Shown here one piece after another: positions 16,940-26,222 of a stretch of DNA of 46,386 bases; position 1 is the first letter of the stretch, and every line of letters begins with the position of its first letter. The stretch covers positions 1 to 46,386 of the forward strand of contig NZ_AUZM01000051.1 of assembly GCF_000478195.2 (NCBI RefSeq), in the 5' to 3' direction. The position numbers and the translations under genes are program-made. The DNA comes from Lyngbya aestuarii BL J (GTDB lineage: Bacteria > Cyanobacteriota > Cyanobacteriia > Cyanobacteriales > Microcoleaceae). The notes under the pieces are model-generated. The model had not been told where the DNA came from, did no database searches, and was given only the letters and a program-made list of their open reading frames with translations.

Positions 16940-18229
16940 ATGAAGTATTTAAAATTAAAAATCAATAGTTTGCTTCAGAAATCTTTGTTCAAAGATACTG
17001 CATGGATGATGATAGCTCAAATTATTGGGCTATTTTTACAAATGGCTTACTTTATGATAGTAGCTCGTGCTTTAGGTCTTGAGCAGTATGGGATTTTTTC
17101 TGGAGTTTTAGCATTAGCTTTTATTGCGACTCCATTTTCAGGTTTGGGAAGTGGTGATATCTTAGTTCAAAATGTGTCCAGAGATCCGACTGTTTTTAGG
17201 AAATATTGGGGGAACTCGATCTTAATAATTTTTGTTACTAGCTTAATTTTATCCACTATCGCTGTATTCGTTTCTCCTCTAATTTTTCACCAGACTATTG
17301 CCCCTATATTAGTATTTTTAGTTTGTTTTAGTGATCTTTTTTTCTTAAGAGTTTGGTTAACTGCATCAGGAGCTTTAGTCTCAAGAAACTTGACCAGTAA
17401 AGCTGCTCAGATCAAAGTTTTTCATAACTTTAGTAAACTTTTAGCTGCACTAATTCTAGTTAGCTTTTTTAAACAACCTACTATTTTTATCTGGGGATGT
17501 TTATACTTGCTTGGAACAGCAACTTCTGCAATGCTTTCCTTTTTGCTAGTTTGTCGAATGCTCGGTTTACCCACATTAGATATTAAATGCTTGCTCTCTA
17601 ATCTTACTCCTGGATTCTTTTTCTCACTCAGTTCCTCAGCAACCACCGTGAATGCTCATGCGGATAAGTTAATGCTAGCTAGTTTATCAACTCTAGAAGC
17701 AACTGGAACCTATGCTGCTGCTTATCGGTTTATTGATGTTGGATATTTTCCCTTTTTTGCCATTTCAAGTGCTGCTTATGCTCGTTTCTTTAAAGAAGGA
17801 GCTACAGGAATTAAAGGTAGCTTAGGATTGGCAAAACGGCTACTTCCTGTCATTAGTGGTTATGGAGTTATTGCCACAATTGGTTATCTAGTATTTGCTC
17901 CTGTTGTTACCTTAATATTAGGAGAAGAATACAGGGAGTCTGCTGCGGTTCTGCGTTGGATGGCTCCCTTTCATTTATTGTTTGGCTTTCAGTACCTAGC
18001 AGCAGATACATTAACCGGAGCTGGATTGCACAAATGGCGAAGTTTTATTCAAGTCTTCGCTGCTTTACTTAATGTACTGCTTAATTTTTGGTTAATTCCA
18101 CTTTATTCTTGGAAAGGAGCTGCTTGGGCAACCATTGCTTCAATCACTTTCCAAACGCTTGGTTTGTGGCTTTTAGTCATTTTCTTCTCTAAACAAGAAG
18201 TGATCAACCCTCCAAAGGAGGGTGCTTGA
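16940..18229 (+). CDS. Polysaccharide flippase, Wzx-like (MOP superfamily)
   Basis: This 429-residue integral membrane protein with about 12-14 helices belongs to the oligosaccharide flippase branch of the MOP superfamily. It moves lipid-linked repeat units across the inner membrane. Visible marks are TAWMMIAQIIGLFLQMAYFM, ARALGLEQYGIFSGVLALAF and, in the second half, NAHADKLMLASL, the usual position for a charged flippase motif. It follows the Wzc-like gene by 133 bp on the same strand. A perfect hairpin overlaps its last codons. The product is typical of Wzx/Wzy-dependent assembly, and the Wzy-like protein lies at 22309-23601. Confidence 0.88.
   Translation: MKYLKLKINSLLQKSLFKDTAWMMIAQIIGLFLQMAYFMIVARALGLEQYGIFSGVLALAFIATPFSGLGSGDILVQNVSRDPTVFRKYWGNSILIIFVTSLILSTIAVFVSPLIFHQTIAPILVFLVCFSDLFFLRVWLTASGALVSRNLTSKAAQIKVFHNFSKLLAALILVSFFKQPTIFIWGCLYLLGTATSAMLSFLLVCRMLGLPTLDIKCLLSNLTPGFFFSLSSSATTVNAHADKLMLASLSTLEATGTYAAAYRFIDVGYFPFFAISSAAYARFFKEGATGIKGSLGLAKRLLPVISGYGVIATIGYLVFAPVVTLILGEEYRESAAVLRWMAPFHLLFGFQYLAADTLTGAGLHKWRSFIQVFAALLNVLLNFWLIPLYSWKGAAWATIASITFQTLGLWLLVIFFSKQEVINPPKEGA
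18207..18223 (+). terminator. Hairpin at the 3' end of the flippase gene
   Basis: ACCCTCC and GGAGGGT are perfect 7-bp arms around an AAA loop, overlapping the last codons of the flippase gene and lying 28 bp before the end of the convergent sulfotransferase gene. No U-run follows on either strand, so it is at best a weak or bidirectional terminator or a message-stabilising structure. Confidence 0.4.
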
Positions 18230-18250
18230 AAATTGAAAAAGCATTAATAA

Positions 18251-19150
18251 TTAGCAATACCAATGACTTAAATCTTTGTCAATTATTTTTTCTAGTTTTA
18301 TGATATCTGTAATACATTCGGACTTCAGAACTTCTCGTAACTCTTGGTTAAGCTCTGAGCGATTAGTTTCACGAGAATTAATTGTGTCTATAAGTTCAAT
18401 TAAATCAGAACGAAGCTTCGGTGGGAGTATAGTATTAGCAGGTTTGGCAAATGTTTTCTTGATGAAATGATGAAGCCAAGGCATTCGTCGAATTTTATTT
18501 ACATTAACTTTCTGAATTTTTGGTATGAATGGGTCAAGCTCAAGAAAGTTCAATATCTTTGAATAGACCGACATCGAATCAGCTTTCAACTCATCAAAAG
18601 TAAAAATGAGAATTTGATCTCGAGCAAAAATTGAAAGATAACGCTCGATCTGTTCGGCATAACGCATAATATCTCGATAAAAAAGTAGCTGAGGACAAGA
18701 TTTTACTGTTCCGTATGTTGGAATTAATCTACCTTGCTTTCTTTCTGACTCTGCATTAATTGCTTCCTGAAAAGTTCTAAGGGGTTCATTCCCCACAAAT
18801 ACCATTTGTGAGTACCAGGCATACATAGCATCAACAGGATTTCTTAAAATGATTAGAATTAGAGGTTTAGAAACGTAATCAGCAATTGAAGCCGCCGCTT
18901 TCCGTGAATAAAGAGATAAAATAGACCCATCAGCTAACAGTTTTGTTTCAGGAGTTACAGAAAACATTGAAAGGTATTGTTGTTCTGTTTTCGGTTTATT
19001 AGATATATCTAAATCATGGCAGTGAAAATTTGACTCTTTGAGCTTATACATACTAATTTGTGGATGCTGATCAAGGAAATCAGCAAGGGCAGATGTACCC
19101 GCTTTTGGTGCTCCAACAAGATAAAGCTGTGGTTTGGTTAAAGCATTCAT
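18251..19150 (-). CDS. PAPS-dependent sulfotransferase
   Basis: This 299-residue cytosolic sulfotransferase of the heparan-sulfate/NodH-like fold transfers sulfate from PAPS to a carbohydrate. The 5'-phosphosulfate loop PKAGTS is at residues 15-20. The 3'-phosphate site LIILRNPVDAMYAWYS has Arg103 and Ser114. The C-terminal part is Lys/Arg/Glu-rich and variable, as expected for acceptor binding. It is convergent with the flippase gene (21 bp apart) and sits within the polysaccharide locus, so the likely acceptor is the exopolysaccharide or its lipid-linked unit. That acceptor is inferred from position only. Cyanobacterial sheath and released polymers are often sulfated. Confidence 0.88.
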   Translation of the reverse strand: MNALTKPQLYLVGAPKAGTSALADFLDQHPQISMYKLKESNFHCHDLDISNKPKTEQQYLSMFSVTPETKLLADGSILSLYSRKAAASIADYVSKPLILIILRNPVDAMYAWYSQMVFVGNEPLRTFQEAINAESERKQGRLIPTYGTVKSCPQLLFYRDIMRYAEQIERYLSIFARDQILIFTFDELKADSMSVYSKILNFLELDPFIPKIQKVNVNKIRRMPWLHHFIKKTFAKPANTILPPKLRSDLIELIDTINSRETNRSELNQELREVLKSECITDIIKLEKIIDKDLSHWYC

Positions 19151-19483
19151 AAATCACAGATCCTAAAAACAAACTTACAAGATAAAAGTGTCTAATTTAA
19201 AAAACTAGACTAGGTGTAGACAAATTCTTAAGGTGGTGCTTAAGTTATTCCCTTCAATTTTAGCAGACTAAGTTGGTACTGAAGCAATTATTATCAATTT
19301 TTATAGGCTTTTGTGATGCCATTAATAACCTCCCTATGTAAATCATTAATTAATTAGCTCATCATATTCCATGATTTTCTGGCTCCAAACTTAGATATAA
19401 TATTAACTGGTTTTATGTATTGAAAAGAAAACTCAAAATATGCTATTATAAAAAAGCAATTTTTTACAAAATTATCTAAAAGC
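19151..19483. other. Intergenic region between the sulfotransferase and GT4 genes
   Basis: This AT-rich 333-bp spacer lies between divergent genes and must hold promoters for both. No gene, hairpin or repeat stands out. Confidence 0.5.
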
Positions 19484-20701
19484 ATGAAACTCACTATTGT
19501 TGCTATGGAAATTCCCTATCCCGCAGTCCATGGGGGACGAATTGATATTTGGCGTCGGTTAAAGATGTTAGCTAAGATGGGAGTAGAGATACAACTAATC
19601 TGCTGGTGTCATGAGGTTCCAGATACGGAGAGTTTTGATATCATTAATCAGTATGTTAAAGAGTTTTATCCAATTACTTATAAGCAGACTTTAGGGGGTT
19701 ATATTCGTAGAGTTATTGATTTATCTTTATATCCTTTAGAAGTGACCTCCAGAATAGTTCGAGGAAAAAAATGGAAAACACTTCTAAGCTCTGTTAATCA
19801 TTTCCAGCCTGATGTAATTTTATGCGATCAGATTCATGGTGGTTGGGTGGCTTCTCGATTAAGCAAAGCTTTAAAAATACCGATGATTATTCGATCACAC
19901 AATATAGAATACTTACATTATCGCTATTATTTTGAAAGTGCAAAAGGATATAGTAAATTACTAAGATTTTTGTCTTTAAATCAGTTAGAAAATTATGAAA
20001 AATCTCTCCTCAAACAAAGTTTAGCTTTTTATGATATATCCAATAAAGATTTAAAGTTTTGGCAAGAACAAGGATTTAAAAATGGCTATTTTTTACCTCC
20101 TTTAATAGAATTTAATCAACAGCCTAAGCAAAAAACAGGAGTAGTTAATCTTGATGTTGATCAAAATATTCAAGAATTAAAATCTTATGATGTAGTCTTT
20201 CTAGGAAATCTTCATTCCGAAAATAATGTCGCAGGTATAATATGGTTTATTGAAGAAGTTTTTCCAATTTTGAAAGAACGATTGCCCAGCATTCGAGTTT
20301 TGATCGCAGGTTCAAATCCTAATTCTCAAATCAAAACGATTTTAAAAAATAGTAAAGACTTAGATTTTAAAATTAATCCACCTTCCGCAGAGATAATTTA
20401 TCAGTCTGGTCGAGTTCTAATTGACCCCATTGCTACAGGGAGTGGTGTTAGTATTAAATCAATTGATATGCTAGCAATTGGTAATCCTATTGTTTCTCGG
20501 CCAAAAGGATTGTCAGGTTTACCCGAAGAAGCAAGTCAGTATTTCCGAGTTGCATCTGATGCTCCTTCTTTTGCTCATGAGATTTTAACTTGTCTATCGG
20601 AGGAGCAACTCAAAGTCCCAGATCGTGCTTTGCTAGAATCTCTATTTGGGTATCCTGTAATTGAAAGTTTTCTTTCCCATCTTCACTCAATTCTTAAATA
20701 A
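19484..20701 (+). CDS. Glycosyltransferase, GT4-like
   Basis: This 405-residue cytosolic glycosyltransferase has a GT-B fold, likely adding one sugar to the lipid-linked exopolysaccharide repeat unit. The N-terminal domain begins MKLTIVAMEIPYPAVHGGRI, the glycine-rich acceptor-side loop, followed by RRLKMLAKMGVEIQLICW. The C-terminal domain has YDVVFLGNLHSENNVAGIIW and the donor-binding stretch RVLIDPIATGSGVSIKSIDM. In that stretch Asp sits where many GT4 enzymes have the first Glu of the EX7E motif. Donor and linkage cannot be read from sequence. It is alone on the plus strand, flanked by leftward genes, so it is probably transcribed separately. Confidence 0.82.
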   Translation: MKLTIVAMEIPYPAVHGGRIDIWRRLKMLAKMGVEIQLICWCHEVPDTESFDIINQYVKEFYPITYKQTLGGYIRRVIDLSLYPLEVTSRIVRGKKWKTLLSSVNHFQPDVILCDQIHGGWVASRLSKALKIPMIIRSHNIEYLHYRYYFESAKGYSKLLRFLSLNQLENYEKSLLKQSLAFYDISNKDLKFWQEQGFKNGYFLPPLIEFNQQPKQKTGVVNLDVDQNIQELKSYDVVFLGNLHSENNVAGIIWFIEEVFPILKERLPSIRVLIAGSNPNSQIKTILKNSKDLDFKINPPSAEIIYQSGRVLIDPIATGSGVSIKSIDMLAIGNPIVSRPKGLSGLPEEASQYFRVASDAPSFAHEILTCLSEEQLKVPDRALLESLFGYPVIESFLSHLHSILK

Positions 20702-20895
20702 CATAAATTCAAAAAATGGGTGAAAATCAAGCTCTCAACTTCAGTTTTTTATATCAAGTTAATATGTTTACAATATGACTGGATTTTCTATGAAAAGTTT
20801 TAAACCAATCCAGTGTTATTGATTGTTACTACAACAAAAATTATGCAACCTTCTATTGTCTAGATAAAATTAGTAAAAACTTAATTTAAATTATC

Positions 20896-21777
20896 CTAGA
20901 TTTGCGGAATTAACTGAAACAGATTTTCATATTGGCTTATAGAAATATTAGCTTTTGCTGATATCATCACAGCAACCTGATAAGGTTCAATCTCAAGAAT
21001 AAACCTTTTTAGATCTTCACTGGATAAAAATTCTTCTCGCCAATAATGGTGACAAATTTGAGCTTGATCATAAAAATGTCCTGATTGATCTCCTAGAACT
21101 TGATCAACAAAAACACCATAAAGAACATATTCAGAAATATTCCAGCAGTTACAAAAAGTTTCTATCCAGTGACGATTAGAATGCTTTTCAAGCGTTTCAT
21201 ACAGTTTAAAAACATTATCACGCTTCCAAGTCACAATCTGACAAACATAATTATGAGCGGGAAAGTTAGTCATTGGAACTTGTAATAACTGACTAATCGT
21301 TTGAAACCATTGATAAAATTGACCCAAGTCTTGAGGAATTGAATTAAGTTCTTGAAAAAAGCGGATTTTTTCGCCCTGAACTAAACTCTTTTGAAGATCA
21401 AAAGGACGAACAAAAGCAACATCGGAATCAATAAAGATGAGAACATCTTCTTGAATGTATTGAGCAATTGCCATCTTGGTAAGCTGCTGAATTAGCCAAC
21501 CTCTAAGCGGAACTGTTTTAAGACTCAGCCAGATATTTTTTTGAGTGAATATCGGTAATCTCTTAATCCACCAAGGTAGTATAGATTCTTTGGTAATAAT
21601 TTCCCTTGTAGAACTTTCAAGTTGCTTGAACAACTTAAGATCTTTTTGATCAACAATAATGTAGTGTTGAACAACAGGAAAAATGAACTTATCAATACTG
21701 TGACAAAGCAATCGACATCTTTCAAAGTCAGGAGTGTAACTGGGAGTAATTATGCAAAATTTTGGTTGTACTATCAT
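20896..21777 (-). CDS. DUF6492-like protein, possible GT-A glycosyltransferase
   Basis: This 293-residue soluble protein begins with KFCIITPSYTPDFERCRLLC and has a DxD-like motif in DVLIFIDSDVAFVRPF near residue 115, as in GT-A glycosyltransferases. I recognise it as close to the DUF6492 family, which often lies in polysaccharide clusters and whose activity is not established. It has a normal ATG start at 21777. It is leftward, convergent with the GT4-like gene, and separated by 531 bp from the Wzy-like gene. A role in adding a sugar to the exopolysaccharide unit is plausible from the DSD motif and context. Confidence 0.65.
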   Translation of the reverse strand: MIVQPKFCIITPSYTPDFERCRLLCHSIDKFIFPVVQHYIIVDQKDLKLFKQLESSTREIITKESILPWWIKRLPIFTQKNIWLSLKTVPLRGWLIQQLTKMAIAQYIQEDVLIFIDSDVAFVRPFDLQKSLVQGEKIRFFQELNSIPQDLGQFYQWFQTISQLLQVPMTNFPAHNYVCQIVTWKRDNVFKLYETLEKHSNRHWIETFCNCWNISEYVLYGVFVDQVLGDQSGHFYDQAQICHHYWREEFLSSEDLKRFILEIEPYQVAVMISAKANISISQYENLFQLIPQI

Positions 21778-22308
21778 ATCTAAAAATATTGGGATTTATG
21801 TTGACTAATATTGAAAGACCTTATCTGAAACCGATTATAAGCTCGCGTTATCATCTTAAACTAGGGGAGAGTCGTTTAGTTATAGACAAAAACATCATAA
21901 GTAATAGTTTTAGATAAATTTAAAACAGAAATAATGGATTCATAAGAAACTATAGATCGGAATACACAATTGTATTTTTTAACATTCATTTGAGAAAATT
22001 TTATTGAGAATTGCTTTCATAGCTTTTAGCTTTAATCATTTAACGCTTAATTATATGATAATTTATAAGGATTTAAAAGTCAATAGAATTTGACATCGAT
22101 TGAATTTTCAAAAACCATATTACATAGTTTCATCAAGATTACTAGCTTTCGAGAGGTTATGACAATAACACTAAATTATAATCTGGCTGCATCAAGAAGC
22201 TTTTGAACCTTTGTTGTCTCTAAAGATTAGATGGCTTGATACTTATTCAATATAGCTAAAATAGTTAGCCATATTTACGGAAATAATAATTTTTTTGAGA
22301 GAAATATA
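21778..22308. other. AT-rich intergenic region
   Basis: This 531 bp lies between the end of the Wzy-like gene and the start of the DUF6492-like gene (both leftward). It is strongly AT-rich with stop codons in all frames and no recognisable gene remnant, RNA or repeat. It should contain the promoter for the DUF6492-like gene. Confidence 0.5.
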
Positions 22309-23601
22309 TTAACGATTAGTGCATGAGTTGGGTAATATTTTTGATGATAGTTGCGGTTTGGTTTTCTGCTCTATAGGCATCATTATTGAAATTGATAAAG
22401 TAGTATACAAAACCCAAAATATATTGTTTTGAGAAATAATTCCTCCTTCCGTTGTATTTGTAAGAATTAGATAGGTCAAAAATATTAAAGGCCAAATTCT
22501 CTCTAGGCCCGTACTAAATCGAGCTATAAAAATTGCTCTTAGTAAGTTAATTCCAAAGCCAATACAGTAAACAATCACACCTAACAAACCGATATCTAAC
22601 CACAAATCAAGTATCCCATTATGGGAATAAGGAACCGGCCATCTTGCCGCTCGAATGATATAAGCAGATCCACCGTCTAATCCCTGCCAAAATGCGGTAT
22701 AACCATATCCAAGCCAGGGACGTTTATCAATCATTTCTCTCGCCCAAGCCCAGATATCAGTACGACCTGTCAAAGATGGATCTTTGCCAATTAATCCCAG
22801 TAATTGTTCCGCATTTTCAGTATAAATATATACAGCAGTATAAGCTAAGGTAATAGTTGCTAGAAATGCGGGAATTAAAAGCAGATAGCGAAATCGAAGA
22901 ATACGATAAGCTGTCAGGCTCATCATTAAAACCGTAAAATTAATCAGTGAGCTTGATGATTTAGCCATCACCAAAAGAATACAAATAATGCCCAAAACCA
23001 TTCGACAAATCCACCGATCTTTCTTTTCAAAAAGACCCGGGGATAACGTCAAGATAACCCCCCCAATTGTCATCCCCCTTCCCAATAGATTCTTATGGTT
23101 GTATATTCCTCGCCAAGCCCCCGCATGAACAGCCTGTTCGACACCATATCTGGGTAAACCAATAGCAAAAAGAACACTCAATACGGCTATAATTCCATAG
23201 GCCCAAGCCAATAGCTTCAGTTGCTCTTTCAGGGTATAACGACTCGCCAAATAAACGCCGAAAAGTGTGCTTCCAATTAACCCAATACAGCTTTTGAGGG
23301 TTCTGGCGGGAAAATCAGACCAAAAATAGGAAGCCAATGCAATCAAAATCATCACCCATATAAATGCCCCTCTTCTAGCAAAAATAAGAAACTTTTTCCA
23401 TCGTAGTAATAATAGGCTTGCAGAAATTACATAAGTCAGCAGAAAAAGAAGAACATTTAAGGTAAAATCAAACGAGTTGATATCGGTTCCATCTCCCTCG
23501 CTCGCTCCTCCCGATAAAATTAGGGGAAGCCAGTTAGCAGAATAGTGAATGATTGCCAAAACAGCAAAGCTCGGTTCAAAATATTTGAGGAATTTTTCCA
23601 T
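22309..23601 (-). CDS. O-antigen ligase / polymerase family protein (Wzy-like)
   Basis: This 430-residue protein has about 11 membrane helices and a large extracytoplasmic loop. The loop holds the family motifs SLTGRTDIWAWAREMI, PWLGYGYTAFW and YSHNGILDLWLDIGLLG, with the conserved Arg and His of the Wzy_C/O-antigen ligase family. In a locus with Wzx-, Wza- and Wzc-like genes it most likely polymerises lipid-linked repeat units (Wzy) and does not act as a ligase. The frame opens at a TTG at 23640, but the ATG at 23601 gives a better N-terminus (MEKFLKYFEPSFAVLAI). It lies 35 bp downstream of the GH9 gene and is likely co-transcribed with it. Confidence 0.85.
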   Translation of the reverse strand: MEKFLKYFEPSFAVLAIIHYSANWLPLILSGGASEGDGTDINSFDFTLNVLLFLLTYVISASLLLLRWKKFLIFARRGAFIWVMILIALASYFWSDFPARTLKSCIGLIGSTLFGVYLASRYTLKEQLKLLAWAYGIIAVLSVLFAIGLPRYGVEQAVHAGAWRGIYNHKNLLGRGMTIGGVILTLSPGLFEKKDRWICRMVLGIICILLVMAKSSSSLINFTVLMMSLTAYRILRFRYLLLIPAFLATITLAYTAVYIYTENAEQLLGLIGKDPSLTGRTDIWAWAREMIDKRPWLGYGYTAFWQGLDGGSAYIIRAARWPVPYSHNGILDLWLDIGLLGVIVYCIGFGINLLRAIFIARFSTGLERIWPLIFLTYLILTNTTEGGIISQNNIFWVLYTTLSISIMMPIEQKTKPQLSSKILPNSCTNR

Positions 23602-23636
23602 AAAAGTTTTGTTTATTTTGAATAGGGCAAACTTTC

Positions 23637-25502
23637 TCAATTAGAAATAAAGTTTGAAAGCAGCTTCAGATATGAACTTTGATAATAAATAGCAGGTTCG
23701 GTAATTTCCCAAGAGTTCACTGGATAGACATCGTTTGTATCAATATAAGCTTTCATGGGAGGTTGAATTTTAACTTTTTCGATTGAACCAGTGTAGTCTT
23801 TGTTTGCGCCTCCTGTCAGATATCCTGGAGCCGGGCCAAATTTTGAAGTCAGTGCATTATCATAAACTCCTTTTCCAAACCATTCGTGATACATTTCATT
23901 CGCTGAATATTCGGCTCCATTCTCGTACATATTGCTGAGATAAACCATACCTAATGGATTAACTCCATGCAAATAATGTAAATGATCCAGCGCCCTGATT
24001 TTGTAACGATCTTGATGCTCAGAATCTATCTTTAAAAAAACCACATCGTAGTTCGTGTTGCCATAGTTTGCTTTAATTCGATTACTTCCCCAATGATACT
24101 GGGCATCAGGCATATAAGAACGGTAAGGATCAAGATTTTCATTGAAGCCATAGGAATTAGAATTAGAAGCAACTATCTCTTTAAATCGGCTCAAAATTTG
24201 CTCTCGAATCCCTTGATTAGCTTGAGAAAGTTGAGCATAAAACAACAGTGCATCACCCTCGTGAGGTCGATACCGAGACCAAGTATCATCTAAAAAGGGT
24301 TGCGTTGAACTCAAATGTTCTTGAATATAATCGGTGTATTTCTGTTCTTTATTAAGGGCAAATAAATAAACGGCAGCAACAACCGAGCTTGCTGTTTGTT
24401 CTTCCAAACTTCTATCGGCATCTCCCGACTTAATTTCCTGGGAGTCACAATCGGTTTTCTTCGGGTTACTTTCGTACCATTTCCAAGCCTCTATTGATCT
24501 GTTATTTAAGTCATTAGCCTCAGCTTTTAAAGCAGGAAACTGCTGCAAAACGAATGCAGCATGAGCAAACATACTGGCGGTTGCAATCGTTGCAGAAGAA
24601 CATTTCGGCCCGTAATATCGAGGACGCCGATCTAGACTTGGTTTTTCAGCAGCATTATGATCGATATTGCCAATTTTAATAAAAACTCCGCCATCATTAT
24701 CTTGCATTCTTTTCAACCAATCGAGTTCAAATTTGATCTCATCGATTAAGTCAGGAATGCCATTTTTTGACTCGGGAATATTGAAATCATCAGTCCAAAT
24801 GGATGGGTTCTGCGTGTATGCAGTTAAAAGCTGATGAATCGGTTGATTGGCAAATGTAACGTACTTATTCATATCACCCGCATCGAACCAACCCCCCCGC
24901 ATATCTTTTTCTAAATTGGGGTTTTCCTTATCATATAAATACCGAGCCGAACTATCTTGTTGATCTCCTAAAAAAGCTGCTCCATCCTGCCATTTTGGAT
25001 CGGCATAGGGTGGTTCTTTAGCAAATCCACTGCGCTGATAGAAAAACATCCGAGTTGCAGTCACCAAAACTTTACGATAAACATCATCCCGAATTTCAAA
25101 GGGAAAAGAACGCTCATTATTATGAGAATCATAAATATAGTAATCACCCTGATTTTTAACTTCAGAAAAGTCAAACCACCAGGCTTTATCTCCCGATTGA
25201 GAATCTATTTTTCCATCAGCCCAAAGTTGAATTTCTCCAGAATATACGGTTCGATCTGTTTTCGCATCTCGAACTTCATAGGTTTGTCCGGGTAAGAAAG
25301 AAACTTGCTCGTTAAAACCCAACTGCGGATCAACAATAACTGCAACTTTATGATCTTCAGGTCTATAGCCAAATTGATCGATTCTAATTAAGTTAGCTGA
25401 TGTGGCTTTGAGTTGAACACCAAAAAGAAGATTTGTTGTTAGAATAAATAAGCTACCAATGACAGTATAGCTGAATAATTTTAGCAGTTTAACCTTAATC
25501 AT
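23637..25502 (-). CDS. Secreted glycoside hydrolase family 9 protein
   Basis: This 621-residue protein starts at the ATG at 25502. An N-terminal hydrophobic segment (about 8-32) is a signal peptide or anchor. An Ig-like CelD_N domain (about 38-135, starting IRIDQFGYRPEDHKVAVI) and a GH9 catalytic domain follow. The catalytic base motif RGGWFDAGDMNKYVTF and the acid Glu in SWEITEPAIYYQ are present, with NPLGMVYLSNMYENG and PAPGYLTGGANKDY between them. The family includes endo-glucanases and exo-glucosaminidases. It is coupled to the Wzy-like gene and sits in the export locus, so it probably trims or releases the exported polymer; it is unlikely to serve in cellulose digestion. The substrate is inference. 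Confidence 0.85.
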   Translation of the reverse strand: MIKVKLLKLFSYTVIGSLFILTTNLLFGVQLKATSANLIRIDQFGYRPEDHKVAVIVDPQLGFNEQVSFLPGQTYEVRDAKTDRTVYSGEIQLWADGKIDSQSGDKAWWFDFSEVKNQGDYYIYDSHNNERSFPFEIRDDVYRKVLVTATRMFFYQRSGFAKEPPYADPKWQDGAAFLGDQQDSSARYLYDKENPNLEKDMRGGWFDAGDMNKYVTFANQPIHQLLTAYTQNPSIWTDDFNIPESKNGIPDLIDEIKFELDWLKRMQDNDGGVFIKIGNIDHNAAEKPSLDRRPRYYGPKCSSATIATASMFAHAAFVLQQFPALKAEANDLNNRSIEAWKWYESNPKKTDCDSQEIKSGDADRSLEEQTASSVVAAVYLFALNKEQKYTDYIQEHLSSTQPFLDDTWSRYRPHEGDALLFYAQLSQANQGIREQILSRFKEIVASNSNSYGFNENLDPYRSYMPDAQYHWGSNRIKANYGNTNYDVVFLKIDSEHQDRYKIRALDHLHYLHGVNPLGMVYLSNMYENGAEYSANEMYHEWFGKGVYDNALTSKFGPAPGYLTGGANKDYTGSIEKVKIQPPMKAYIDTNDVYPVNSWEITEPAIYYQSSYLKLLSNFISN

Positions 25503-25923
25503 AAGTATTTTCCTCAACCAGTTATTGAAATTCTTATTAAGATATTCCTACAAATATTGATTGCAGAATATACATGATCATGTAGATTTTTCGGTCGTGG
25601 GATCATGCGATTAAGCTCGGATATAATTTTGTACAAGAAATTCAGAGACTAACTATTAGAAAACTCAAGTAATCCCTATTACTTTATATCTAACTAGCAG
25701 CTCACTAAATAACGATTCACTTTTGTGAAATGGTACTTGCTCTGCTGTAGAGTTACTACTTTTAGGATATAATCTTACCCAAACTAGCATCTAAGCCGAT
25801 ACCTGGACACCCCGACCCTGGTTAACAAAAGTACATTTCAAATGTATCATAAGATCTTGATGGGTGTCACCTTTTTCAGTCTCATTTCCGAAAGTGGGAG
25901 CGAGGGAAAGGAGTAAGACTGAA

Positions 25924-25963
25924 TCAGGACTTACGCACTCTCAGCGCAAGAAACCCGGTTTCT
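25924..25963. repeat. Probable interspersed repeat with AGAAACC palindrome
   Basis: TCAGGACTTACGCA (25924-25937) is followed by AGAAACC-C-GGTTTCT (25949-25963), a perfect 7-bp inverted repeat. I recall this pairing of a TTACGCA tract with an AGAAACCCGGTTTCT palindrome as a common intergenic repeat in filamentous cyanobacteria. Only one copy occurs in the window, so the repeat status rests on memory. Confidence 0.45.
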
Positions 25964-26167
25964 AATTAAAGTCACTTATTGTGAGCGAATCGGGAATAAA
26001 TTATCATCTCAGATAAAAGATCTAAATCTTGGCTACACATTCTCTCCGGTTTTGAGGGTAGCGTTGTTTGGATCAAAAGAGGGTTATGTAAAAATCCTCT
26101 AAGTGTTTTATAAAGTTTTAATAAACTCCTATAACTAGAAGTTCCATTAACTTAGATCTCAATAGAA

Positions 26168-26191
26168 AAGGGCGCAATTCTATGCACCCTT
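26168..26191 (-). terminator. Terminator-like hairpin after glutamate synthase
   Basis: On the minus strand AAGGGTGCA and TGCGCCCTT pair (9 bp, one mismatch) around a 6-nt loop and run into TTCT, 32 bp past the stop codon at 26223. The position and orientation suit termination of the leftward glutamate synthase transcript, though the U-run is short. Confidence 0.5.
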
Positions 26192-26222
26192 AATTGATTA
26201 ATTTATTAACAGAAACAGTTTG

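Larger units (their letters stand above)
25503..26222. other. Intergenic region between the GH9 gene and glutamate synthase
   Basis: These 720 bp hold the promoter side of the leftward GH9-wzy unit and the 3' end of the glutamate synthase gene. A probable interspersed repeat (25924-25963) and a terminator-like hairpin (26168-26191) are the only structures noted. No gene or gene relic was recognised. Confidence 0.5.
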
